This document shows positions 1 to 5,953 of a DNA stretch of 17,022 bases, one piece after another (the stretch's first letter is position 1; each line of letters starts with the position of its first letter). Made by a program: the position numbers and the translations under genes. Under the pieces are notes generated by a model that was given only the letters and a program-made list of their open reading frames with translations, made no database searches and was not told the origin of the DNA. This stretch comes from Methylibium sp964622685 (GTDB taxonomy: Bacteria > Pseudomonadota > Gammaproteobacteria > Burkholderiales > Burkholderiaceae_C), in assembly GCA_964622685.1 (NCBI GenBank), contig CAZUUU010000054.1, forward strand, positions 1-17,022. The letters run 5' to 3'.

Positions 1-374
1 AGGCCTACCCCGGCCACGCCAAGCGCGTGATGTTCGGGCTGTGGAGCTTCCTGCGCCAGTTCATGTACACGAAGTTCATCGTCGTGACTGACGAGGACGT
101 CGACATCCGCAGCTGGCCGGACGTCGTCTGGGCGATCACGACGAGGATGGATCCGGTGCGCGACACGACCCTGGTCGAGCAGACGCCGATCGACTACCTG
201 GATTTCGCCTCGCCGGTGTCCGGGCTGGGCGGCAAGATGGGGCTGGACGCAACGAACAAGTGGCCCGGCGAAACGACGCGGGAGTGGGGGCGTGCGATCG
301 CGATGGACGCCGCCGTCGAGCAGCGCGTCGATGCGATCTTCACCTCGCTGATGCGCGACTGTCCCACAGCCTAG
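1..374 (+). CDS. ubiD: UbiD 4-hydroxy-3-polyprenylbenzoate decarboxylase, C-terminal part
   Basis: This is the last 123 residues of UbiD; the 5' part lies outside the window. The frame enters at base 3. UbiD decarboxylates 4-hydroxy-3-polyprenylbenzoate in ubiquinone biosynthesis, using the prenylated flavin made by UbiX. The reading is supported by signature stretches that I know from E. coli UbiD: YPGHAKRVMFGLWSFLRQFM, VWAITTRMDPVRDT, TPIDYLDFASPVSGLGGKMG and DATNKWPGET-REWGR. The ending in a short variable tail is normal for the family and the TAG stop is intact. It is convergent with the gene at 611-1411. The GTG at base 27 is internal, not a start, because the conserved sequence continues upstream of it to the window edge. 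Identification is very secure. Confidence 0.96.
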   Translation, partial: AYPGHAKRVMFGLWSFLRQFMYTKFIVVTDEDVDIRSWPDVVWAITTRMDPVRDTTLVEQTPIDYLDFASPVSGLGGKMGLDATNKWPGETTREWGRAIAMDAAVEQRVDAIFTSLMRDCPTA

Positions 375-412
375 GCGGAGACTCCCCGATCGCAATCGCG
401 TGCACGCGCTCC

Positions 413-590
413 ATAGGCGCAAAGGCTTTGCAATGGGGCGCTTCGCCGCCTAGTCTTGTGAGGCTTGCAACGCAAGCATTCCCAAGGACGCAGTCTCTGC
501 GCGCCAGGGGCCCTGGACCGAATACCTCCAGAGCTCCGAAGGTGGTCACGCCACCTCGCCCCTCCTGCCGTGACGGCAAGAGGGGTTTCT
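413..590 (+). ncRNA. Candidate structured small RNA or ubiD 3'UTR
   Basis: The gap after ubiD has no convincing ORF but carries a run of short perfect inverted repeats: GCAAA/TTTGC (419-431), GCTTGC/GCAAGC (463-477), CGCAG/CTGCG (489-501), CCAGG/CCTGG (504-516), GGTGG/CCACC (541-555) and a two-part terminator stem (559-585). A possible sigma-70 promoter is TTGCAA (428-433), a 17-nt spacer, then TAGTCT (451-456); this would start a roughly 125-130 nt RNA near 463, directly at a hairpin. I do not recognise a known family: it is not SRP RNA, tmRNA or a clear 6S RNA. It could equally be the 3' untranslated tail of the ubiD mRNA. The strand is chosen from the T-rich side of the terminator. Confidence 0.33.
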
Positions 591-592
591 GC
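559..592 (+). terminator. Rho-independent terminator
   Basis: CCCCTC (559-564) pairs with GAGGGG (580-585), and inside it TGCCG (566-570) pairs with CGGCA (574-578) around a TGA loop, with one C-A mismatch between the two helices. TTTCTGCTTTCT follows on the plus strand. It ends transcription from ubiD or from the candidate RNA just upstream. The minus-strand gene ends at 611, but the minus-strand flank of the hairpin is not T-rich, so it is probably one-directional. Confidence 0.75.
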
Positions 593-610
593 TTTCTGGA
601 GCCGCCGAAC

Positions 611-1411
611 TCATCGCTCGACCCGCATCGCCAGCAGTTCGCGCAGCACCAGCCGGACCTGCTCGAAGCCGCGGCTGCTGGGCAGCCAGTCCAGCACCGG
701 GCGGTCGGCCGGCACGAAGTAGCCCATCGGCGCGGCGACCAGCTCGACCGATCCACCGCCGATGCGCTCGAAGGCACGCAGCGTGCGCGGCATGTGCCAG
801 GCATGCGTCACCAGCACGATGCGCCGGATGCCGGCGGCCTTGAGCAGCCGGATGCTGAAGATGGCGTTCTCGACCGTGTCGCGCGAGTCGGGCTCGATCC
901 ACTTGAGCGGCTTCAGGAAGTCCCGTTCGGCGACGCGCTGGGCGATCTCGGCCTCCGCGGATCCGACGTCACGGCGCTGCGACCAGCCGACGCCGCCGCT
1001 GAAGGCGATCGGCAGGCCGGTGGCGCGGGCCAGGTGCACGCCGAAGCGCAGCCGCTCGAGCGAGTCCGGGCCCAGGTCGGCCACGCCGAACTCGGGGGCC
1101 CGCGGCACCCGGCCGCCGCCCAGGACCAGGATGGCGGTCGTCGGGCTCGGTTCGGCCTTGGGCGGTTTCAATGCGGCGATCCGCGCCTCGTCCAGCGGGG
1201 CCGGCGGCGGCAGGGCGGTCGCTTGCAGCCAGCGACCCAGGCCCTGACAGCAGCTCAGCCAGATCAGTGCGATCCCCAGCAGCAGCAGCGCCCGGCCGAC
1301 CCAGCGTCGCCACGCCAGCAGGCGGGCGCCGATCAGGACGATCACAAGGAGGGGCACCGGGGGCAGCAGCAGTGCGACGAGCACGGGCTTGAGGACGTCG
1401 ATCTCGGGCAT
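611..1411 (-). CDS. YdcF/ElyC-like DUF218 membrane protein
   Basis: A 266-residue protein with two hydrophobic segments at about residues 9-33 and 38-57, then a DUF218 domain from about 91 to 250. The domain shows the family's nucleotide-like fold marks: AILVLGGG (93-100), an SGG turn, DTVENA, and RIVLVTHAWHMPR. E. coli ElyC (YcbC) has a similar length and topology and affects cell-envelope (lipid carrier) metabolism; YdcF is a soluble relative. The exact reaction of DUF218 proteins is not settled, so no activity is claimed. The domain should follow the membrane anchor; its side was not determined. The start was chosen because it places both membrane segments at the N-terminus; no strong Shine-Dalgarno is visible. 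The gene is divergent from msrA with 98 bp between starts and convergent with ubiD. Confidence 0.88.
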   Translation of the reverse strand: MPEIDVLKPVLVALLLPPVPLLVIVLIGARLLAWRRWVGRALLLLGIALIWLSCCQGLGRWLQATALPPPAPLDEARIAALKPPKAEPSPTTAILVLGGGRVPRAPEFGVADLGPDSLERLRFGVHLARATGLPIAFSGGVGWSQRRDVGSAEAEIAQRVAERDFLKPLKWIEPDSRDTVENAIFSIRLLKAAGIRRIVLVTHAWHMPRTLRAFERIGGGSVELVAAPMGYFVPADRPVLDWLPSSRGFEQVRLVLRELLAMRVER

Positions 1412-1509
1412 GTAAGCAATGGGCGCGCAGAGCGACCGATTGTGATGTCAGGCCGGCGGGTGCCGGCTGCGGCATGATCGCCCCGACTCATTGATCGCTG
1501 CCAGCAACG

Positions 1510-2058
1510 ATGAACACGCATGCAAGTTCCGAAGTCGCCACGCTCGGTGGCGGCTGCTTCTGGTGCACCGAGGCGGTGTTCCTCGACGTCGACGGCGTGC
1601 TCGCCGTCGAGTCGGGTTACTGCAACGGCCACGTGCTCAACCCGAGCTACGAGCAGGTCTGCAGCGGCGACACCGGCCATGCCGAGGTCGTGCGCGTCAG
1701 CTTCGATCCGCAGCGCATCACGTTCCGCGAGCTGCTCGAGATCTTCTTCGTCGTGCACGACCCGACAACGCTCAACCGCCAGGGCAACGATGTCGGTACC
1801 CAGTACCGGTCGGGCATCTACACGCACGGCGACGAGCAGGACCGCATCGCGCGCGAGGTGATTGCCGAACTGCAGTCCAGCGGCGCGGTCCGCGGCCAGG
1901 TCGTGACCGAGGTGACGCCGGAGCGCAACTACTGGCGCGCCGAGGCCTACCACCAGAACTACTTCGCGCAGCATCCAGGTCAGGGCTACTGCGCCTTCGT
2001 CGTTGCGCCCAAGGTCGAGAAGTTCCGCAAGACCTTCGCGGCGCGCCGGCGGCGCTGA
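1510..2058 (+). CDS. msrA: Peptide-methionine (S)-S-oxide reductase MsrA
   Basis: This 182-residue enzyme reduces methionine-S-sulfoxide in proteins and free Met-S-sulfoxide, with thioredoxin as the usual reductant. The catalytic motif GGCFWCTEA is at residues 14-22 with the nucleophile Cys16. The family blocks NPSYEQVCSGDTGHAEVV, HDPTTLNRQGNDVGTQYRSG and YHQNYF are all present. Other cysteines are Cys19, Cys38 in a GYCNGH motif, the Cys in EQVCSG, and one near the C-terminus in QGYCAF, which is a candidate resolving cysteine. The length fits a short cytosolic MsrA with no signal peptide. The ATG is at 1510 with only a weak Shine-Dalgarno. A small GCCGGC/GCCGGC inverted repeat (1452-1467) lies in the divergent promoter region. 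Secure. Confidence 0.97.
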   Translation: MNTHASSEVATLGGGCFWCTEAVFLDVDGVLAVESGYCNGHVLNPSYEQVCSGDTGHAEVVRVSFDPQRITFRELLEIFFVVHDPTTLNRQGNDVGTQYRSGIYTHGDEQDRIAREVIAELQSSGAVRGQVVTEVTPERNYWRAEAYHQNYFAQHPGQGYCAFVVAPKVEKFRKTFAARRRR

Positions 2059-2125
2059 GGGCTTGACGCCGTGCGTATGCTGTCGGCATGAGTGTCGCCC
2101 CGTCTCGCCGGCCATGAGGACTCCG

Positions 2126-2476
2126 ATGCGTCCGCGCGTCGATCGGCGCCTGGCGGCGCTGCTGCTGGTCGCGTTGTTGTGGGCCCAGGCCCTCGGGCTG
2201 GCTCACCGCGCGACGCACGGCCTGCCCTCGCCGGCCCACGCCGGTGAACCGGTCGCCGTCGCCCACGCGAGCGACGGCCCGTTCGGTCACGACGAGAGCC
2301 AGGCCGCCGAGTGCCGGCTCTTCGACCAGCTGGCGCTGGGCGAACCGCTGGCAGCGTCCAGCAACCCGCAGGCGGCACTGCCCACCGCTCGATGCGAGAC
2401 GGCGTCCGTTGTCCGCGTCGCAGCGGCTGGCTCACCCGCCGCCTACCTGGCGCGGGCTCCACCGGCGATCGGCTGA
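2126..2476 (+). CDS. Small secreted DUF2946-like protein before TonB receptor
   Basis: A 116-residue protein of unknown molecular function. It starts MRPRVDRR and then has a hydrophobic stretch (about residues 9-24: LAALLLVALLWAQALG), which is a signal peptide or membrane anchor. Next come histidines (HRATHG, AHA, FGHDES), then a conserved-looking CRLFDQLALGE block, and a C-terminal ARAPP. This arrangement resembles the DUF2946-type proteins that commonly precede metal-related TonB receptors in Burkholderiales; that assignment is from memory of the family. I chose ATG 2126 over ATG 2114 because GAGGA (2116-2120) sits 5 nt before it. A TTGACG -35-like box is at 2063-2068. It is 123 bp upstream of the receptor and probably cotranscribed. 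The function may be metal handling in the periplasm (inference from context and histidines). Confidence 0.66.
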   Translation: MRPRVDRRLAALLLVALLWAQALGLAHRATHGLPSPAHAGEPVAVAHASDGPFGHDESQAAECRLFDQLALGEPLAASSNPQAALPTARCETASVVRVAAAGSPAAYLARAPPAIG

Positions 2477-2599
2477 GCCTCCCGTCGATCGGCGCCGCAG
2501 CGCCCGTCGATCCGCCATCGCCGTCGCCTCCGGGCATCGCCCGGGGACGACGCGCACCTGCCTCCCTTCGAAGGAGCCCGCTCGTGCGGGCCTGAACCC
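2477..2599 (+). promoter_or_regulatory. Structured leader with hairpin-bridged ribosome binding site
   Basis: The 123 bp between the small secreted protein and the receptor have no gene. They contain two perfect 6-bp hairpins: CCGGGC-ATC-GCCCGG (2530-2544) and GCCCGC-TCGT-GCGGGC (2576-2591). The only good Shine-Dalgarno, AAGGAG (2571-2576), lies 23 nt before the ATG, which is too far. If the second hairpin forms, AAGGA is brought to an effective distance of 8 nt (2592-2599). I see no AT-rich Zur or Fur box and no cobalamin-riboswitch core. Confidence 0.45.
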
Positions 2600-4681
2600 A
2601 TGCGCTCGATCCTGAATCCCCTCGCGGCGGCCTGGCCCGTCGTCGCCCTGACTTGCCTCGGCGCTGCATCGCCGGCCCAGGCGCAATCCGCGCCGGCACC
2701 GTCCGGCACGCTGCCTCCGGTGGTCGTGACCGGCAATCCGCTGGGCAGCGACGGCATCGCCACGCCGAGCGACGTGCTCGCCGGCCCCGGCCTGGTGATC
2801 CGCCGCGGTAGCAGTCTCGGCGACACGCTGTCCGGCCTGCCCGGCGTGTCCTCGACCTACTTCGGCCCCAATGCCAATCGGCCGGTGATCCGCGGCCAGG
2901 ACGGCGACCGTATCCGCGTCCTCAACAACGCGGGTGCGACGCTGGATGCGTCCGCGCTGAGCTTCGATCACGCCGTGCCGATCGATCCACTGGTGGTCGA
3001 GCGCATCGAAGTGCTGCGCGGGCCGGCGGCGTTGCTGTACGGCGGCAGCGCGGTCGGCGGTGTCGTCAACGCGATCGACAATCGCATCCCCAAGGCGCCG
3101 GTCGACGGCGTCGATGGCGCGATCGAGCTGCGCGGCGGCGGGGCCGACCGGCAGCGCGCCGCGTCGGCGCTGGTCGAGACCGGCGTGAATCCGGCGGGCG
3201 ACCCGGAGGGTCGCGGAGGCTTCGCGATCCACGCCGACGGCTTCAAGCGCCGCACCGACGACCTGCGCGTGCCGGACTTCGACCGCACGGTCGACGGCGG
3301 CAGCGAGCGCCGCGACCGCATCGTCAACTCGGCCAGCGACGCGCGCGGCGGCGCGCTCGGCGCCTCGCTGCTGTGGGACCACGGCTACCTCGGCGCATCG
3401 TTCGACACCTACCGCAACGACTACGGCATCGTCGCCGAGGACGACGTGCTGATCCGCATGAAGCGCGACAAGTTCGCGCTGGCCGGCGAATGGCGCGACC
3501 TGGGCGGGCCGATCCGCACCGTCAGGGCACGCCTGCAGTCGACCGACTACCGCCACCAGGAGGTCGAAGGGACCGGCGAGATCGGCACCACCTTCGAGAA
3601 CGAAGGCCAGGACCTGCGCATCGAAGTCGAGCACGCGCCGCTCGGTGCCCTGCGCGGCGTCGTCGGTCTGCAGGCCGAGAGCGCCCGCTTCTCGGCGCTC
3701 GGCGAGGAGGCCTTCGTGCCGAACACGCGAACGCGCCAGGCCGCGCTCTTTGCCTACGAGGAGCTGTCGCTGAGCGGCGCCTCACGGCTGAGCTTCGGCG
3801 GCCGCGTCGAGCGCCATGCGGTCGACTCGGCGGGCGACGACGCCGGCGCCGACCCGCGCTTCGGCGCGGCCCAGCAGCGCCGCTTCACGGCGGGCAGCGC
3901 GGCCGTGGGGGCGATCCGCGACCTCGCCGGCCTGCTGGGCAAGGGCTGGCAACTGAGCGGCAACCTGGCCTACACCCAGCGCGCGCCGACCAACTACGAG
4001 CTCTACGCCGACGGCGTGCACATCGCCACCGCCGCCTACGAGCGCGGCAATGCCGACCTCGGCAAGGAGAAGGGCGCGAACCTCGATATCGGCCTGGAAT
4101 GGAAGTCCGGCCACGACCGCGTGCGGGCCGGTGTCTTCACGAGCCGCTACTCGAACTACATCGCGCTGCTGCGCACCGGCGAACCCGACTTCGTCAACGA
4201 CGAGGGCGAGGCCTTTCCCGTCTACGCCTTCCGCGGCGTGAAGGCGCGCCTCAGCGGCGTCGAGCTCTCGGGGTCGTGGCGGGCGCTCGAGGCGTCGGGC
4301 ACGCTCGATCTCGACGCCCAGCTGGACGCTGTGCGCGCCACGAACCTGGACACCGGCGAGCCCTTGCCGCGGATCGCGCCGCTGCGGGTGAAGCTGGGCG
4401 CCGTCTACGCGCTGGCCGGCTGGCAGCTGCGCGGCGAGGTCGTCCGCGCCAGCCGCCAAGGCCGCGTGCCGGCCGACGACACGCCGACCGCCGGCTACAC
4501 GCTCGTGAACCTGGCGCTCAGCAAGCCGCTGCAGCTGGCGGGCAGCGACGCGCTGCTGTTCCTGCGGCTCGACAACCTGACCGACGAACTGGCCTTCAAC
4601 GCCGCGTCGATCGCGACGGTGCGGGAGCTGGCGCCACTGCCGGGCCGCAGCCTCAGCGCCGGCCTGCGGGTCAGCTTCTGA
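2600..4681 (+). CDS. TonB-dependent outer-membrane receptor, ZnuD-like
   Basis: A 693-residue outer-membrane receptor. It has a signal peptide with cleavage likely after AQA at residue 28, a TonB-box region around LPPVVVTGNPL (38-48), a plug domain from about 55 to 160, and a 22-strand barrel ending in GLRVSF with a terminal Phe. Plug motifs RPVIRGQDGDRIRVLNN, DHAVPIDPLVVERIEVLRG and ALLYGGSAVGGVVNAIDNRIP match the ZnuD-like branch (zinc uptake in Neisseria). I do not see the histidine-rich loop typical of Neisseria ZnuD, so zinc is likely but not shown; copper or another chelate is possible. Import would need the TonB-ExbB-ExbD motor, absent from the window. The upstream partner is the DUF2946-like gene. 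The start is fixed by the signal peptide and the unusual leader. Confidence 0.9.
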   Translation: MRSILNPLAAAWPVVALTCLGAASPAQAQSAPAPSGTLPPVVVTGNPLGSDGIATPSDVLAGPGLVIRRGSSLGDTLSGLPGVSSTYFGPNANRPVIRGQDGDRIRVLNNAGATLDASALSFDHAVPIDPLVVERIEVLRGPAALLYGGSAVGGVVNAIDNRIPKAPVDGVDGAIELRGGGADRQRAASALVETGVNPAGDPEGRGGFAIHADGFKRRTDDLRVPDFDRTVDGGSERRDRIVNSASDARGGALGASLLWDHGYLGASFDTYRNDYGIVAEDDVLIRMKRDKFALAGEWRDLGGPIRTVRARLQSTDYRHQEVEGTGEIGTTFENEGQDLRIEVEHAPLGALRGVVGLQAESARFSALGEEAFVPNTRTRQAALFAYEELSLSGASRLSFGGRVERHAVDSAGDDAGADPRFGAAQQRRFTAGSAAVGAIRDLAGLLGKGWQLSGNLAYTQRAPTNYELYADGVHIATAAYERGNADLGKEKGANLDIGLEWKSGHDRVRAGVFTSRYSNYIALLRTGEPDFVNDEGEAFPVYAFRGVKARLSGVELSGSWRALEASGTLDLDAQLDAVRATNLDTGEPLPRIAPLRVKLGAVYALAGWQLRGEVVRASRQGRVPADDTPTAGYTLVNLALSKPLQLAGSDALLFLRLDNLTDELAFNAASIATVRELAPLPGRSLSAGLRVSF

Positions 4682-4704
4682 GCGTCGGTGGCGCGGTGCA
4701 CCTC

Positions 4705-4718
4705 GGCACTACGGTGCC
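4705..4718. terminator. Small hairpin at TonB receptor/pdxH convergent junction
   Basis: GGCAC (4705-4709) pairs with GTGCC (4714-4718) around a TACG loop. The stop codon of pdxH (minus strand, 4709-4711) lies inside the hairpin. There is no T-tract on either side, so it is at best a weak or factor-dependent end signal for the convergent pair. Confidence 0.25.
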
Positions 4719-5350
4719 AGGCGCTCGCGCAGCCAGCGGCCGTCGTCCTGGCGCAGGTAGCGCAGCCGGTCGTGCAGCCGGCTGCGCCGGCCTTGCCAGA
4801 ACTCCCAGCGGTCCGGCACCAGCCGGTAGCCGCCCCAGTGCGGCGGGCGCGGCGGGTTCAGGGCGTAGCGGGCGCCGGCCTTGGCGGCGTTGGCGACCAG
4901 CACGGCGCGCGAGGCGATCACCTGGCTCTGCGGCGAGGCCCAGGCGCCGAGCCGCGAGTCCAGCGGGCGCGAGCGGTAGTAGGCGTCCGCCTCGGCGTCG
5001 TCGGTCTTCTCGACCCGCCCCTCGATGCGCACGACGCGCTCGAGCTCGACCCAGTGGAACTGCAGCGCGGCGAACGGGTTGCCGGCCAGCTCGCGGCCCT
5101 TGCGACTTTCATAGTTCGTGTACCAGACGATGCCGCGCGCGTCGCAGCCCTTGATCAGGACGACGCGCGTCGACGGCCGGCCGTCGGGGCCGACGGTGGC
5201 CAGCGTCATCGCGTTCGGTTCGGGCAACTCGGCCTTCAGCGCCTGGTCCAGCCACAGCTCGAACTGCAGCAGGGGGTCGGCGGCCGACTGCGTTTCGTCG
5301 AGCTCGCCATGCTCGTAGCTCTTGCGCAGTGCGGCGATGTCTTTGTCCAT
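4709..5350 (-). CDS. pdxH: Pyridoxamine/pyridoxine 5'-phosphate oxidase PdxH
   Basis: This 213-residue FMN enzyme oxidises pyridoxine 5'-phosphate or pyridoxamine 5'-phosphate to pyridoxal 5'-phosphate, the last step of de novo and salvage vitamin B6 synthesis. It acts in the cytosol as a homodimer. Family blocks are complete: STRVVLIKGCDARGIVWYTN, YESRKGREL, FHWVELERVVRIEGRV, SRPLDSRLGAWASPQSQVI, and the C-terminal WGGYRLVPDRWEFWQG...SRLHDR that binds FMN and substrate. The normal ERLAP end is present. The start at 5350 gives MDKDIAALRKSYE, a typical N-terminus. A TACACT box lies only 7 nt before the ATG, suggesting a leaderless mRNA. Neighbours are the convergent receptor gene and a divergent Mo-hydroxylase operon. 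A much longer open frame continues upstream on this strand but is not coding. Confidence 0.97.
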   Translation of the reverse strand: MDKDIAALRKSYEHGELDETQSAADPLLQFELWLDQALKAELPEPNAMTLATVGPDGRPSTRVVLIKGCDARGIVWYTNYESRKGRELAGNPFAALQFHWVELERVVRIEGRVEKTDDAEADAYYRSRPLDSRLGAWASPQSQVIASRAVLVANAAKAGARYALNPPRPPHWGGYRLVPDRWEFWQGRRSRLHDRLRYLRQDDGRWLRERLAP

Positions 5351-5357
5351 CGGCAAA

Positions 5358-5363
5358 AGTGTA
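5358..5363 (-). promoter_or_regulatory. -10-like box directly before pdxH
   Basis: On the minus strand TACACT (5363-5358) is followed by 7 nt and then the pdxH ATG. A transcript started at the usual distance would begin at or within the start codon. No convincing -35 is seen 16-18 nt upstream and no Shine-Dalgarno is present. Confidence 0.3.
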
Positions 5364-5416
5364 GAGCGCAAGTCACCCGGCGCTTGCCCCCGTCGCCCGC
5401 TCGGGATTGGGCGCAC

Positions 5417-5445
5417 TGCGCCTGTGCCGGGCTGCCGCAGGCGCA
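5417..5445 (+). repeat. Inverted repeat in the Mo-hydroxylase leader
   Basis: TGCGCCTG (5417-5424) and CAGGCGCA (5438-5445) are perfect inverted arms separated by 13 nt, ending 34 nt before the iorA-like ATG. It may be an operator in the pdxH/iorA divergent region or a 5'UTR hairpin. The rest of 5351-5479 holds no gene. Confidence 0.35.
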
Positions 5446-5479
5446 CAGTCCGCGGCTTCGACCTTCTCCAGGAGCTTCG

Positions 5480-5941
5480 ATGAGCACGAGCTTCACCCTC
5501 AACGGCAAGACCGTCCGCGTCGACGCCGATCCCTCGACCCCGCTGCTGTGGGCCTTGCGTGACAACCTGGCGATGACCGGCACCAAGTTCGGCTGCGGCA
5601 TCGCCGCCTGCGGCGCCTGCACGGTGCACCTGAACGGCCAGCCGACGCGGTCCTGCGTGCTGCCGGTCTCGTCGGTCGCCGGCCAGAAGGTCACGACCAT
5701 CGAGGCCGTCGGCGCCGACAAGGTCGGCAAGGCCGTCCAGGCCGCCTGGATCAAGCACGACGTCGCGCAATGCGGCTACTGCCAGAGCGGCCAGATCATG
5801 AGTGCGACCGGCCTGCTGAAGGGCAACAGGAAGCCCAGCGACGCCGACATCGACGCCGCGATGGCGGGCAACGTCTGCCGCTGCGGCACCTACCAGCGCA
5901 TCCGCGCTGCGATCCACGACGCGGCCAAGAGCCTCGCCTGA
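5480..5941 (+). CDS. (2Fe-2S) subunit of molybdenum hydroxylase, IorA-like
   Basis: A 153-residue iron-sulfur subunit of a xanthine-oxidase-family enzyme, closest in type to isoquinoline 1-oxidoreductase alpha subunit (IorA). The N-terminal plant-ferredoxin-type cluster is held by Cys39, Cys44, Cys47 and Cys59 in CGIAACGACTVHLNG...SCV. The C-terminal helical domain carries the second cluster: Cys98 and Cys101 in QCGYCQSGQ, Cys133 and Cys135 in NVCRCGTY. It passes electrons from the molybdenum centre in the partner subunit. There is no signal peptide, so it would be co-exported with the Tat-bearing large subunit. AGGAG 5 nt before ATG 5480 fixes the start. The large subunit begins 12 bp downstream, so the two are surely one operon. 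Substrate is unknown. Confidence 0.93.
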   Translation: MSTSFTLNGKTVRVDADPSTPLLWALRDNLAMTGTKFGCGIAACGACTVHLNGQPTRSCVLPVSSVAGQKVTTIEAVGADKVGKAVQAAWIKHDVAQCGYCQSGQIMSATGLLKGNRKPSDADIDAAMAGNVCRCGTYQRIRAAIHDAAKSLA

Positions 5942-5953
5942 CAGGAGCCGACC

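Noticed and set aside
413..590. 6S RNA (ssrS) in the gap after ubiD
   Set aside because: 6S RNA needs long pairing between its two ends around a central bubble; here the stems are local and the RNA would end in a simple terminator. Only a short stretch (near ACCGAATAC) is vaguely similar.
2059..2125. Zur or Fur box before the metal-uptake pair
   Set aside because: The region is GC-rich, with only a 4-bp inverted repeat (ATGC-TGTCG-GCAT); too weak to call.
3373..5154. A 593-codon plus-strand frame overlapping the TonB receptor and pdxH
   Set aside because: Arg/Ala/Gly-rich shadow of the receptor frame; no start signal, no domain.
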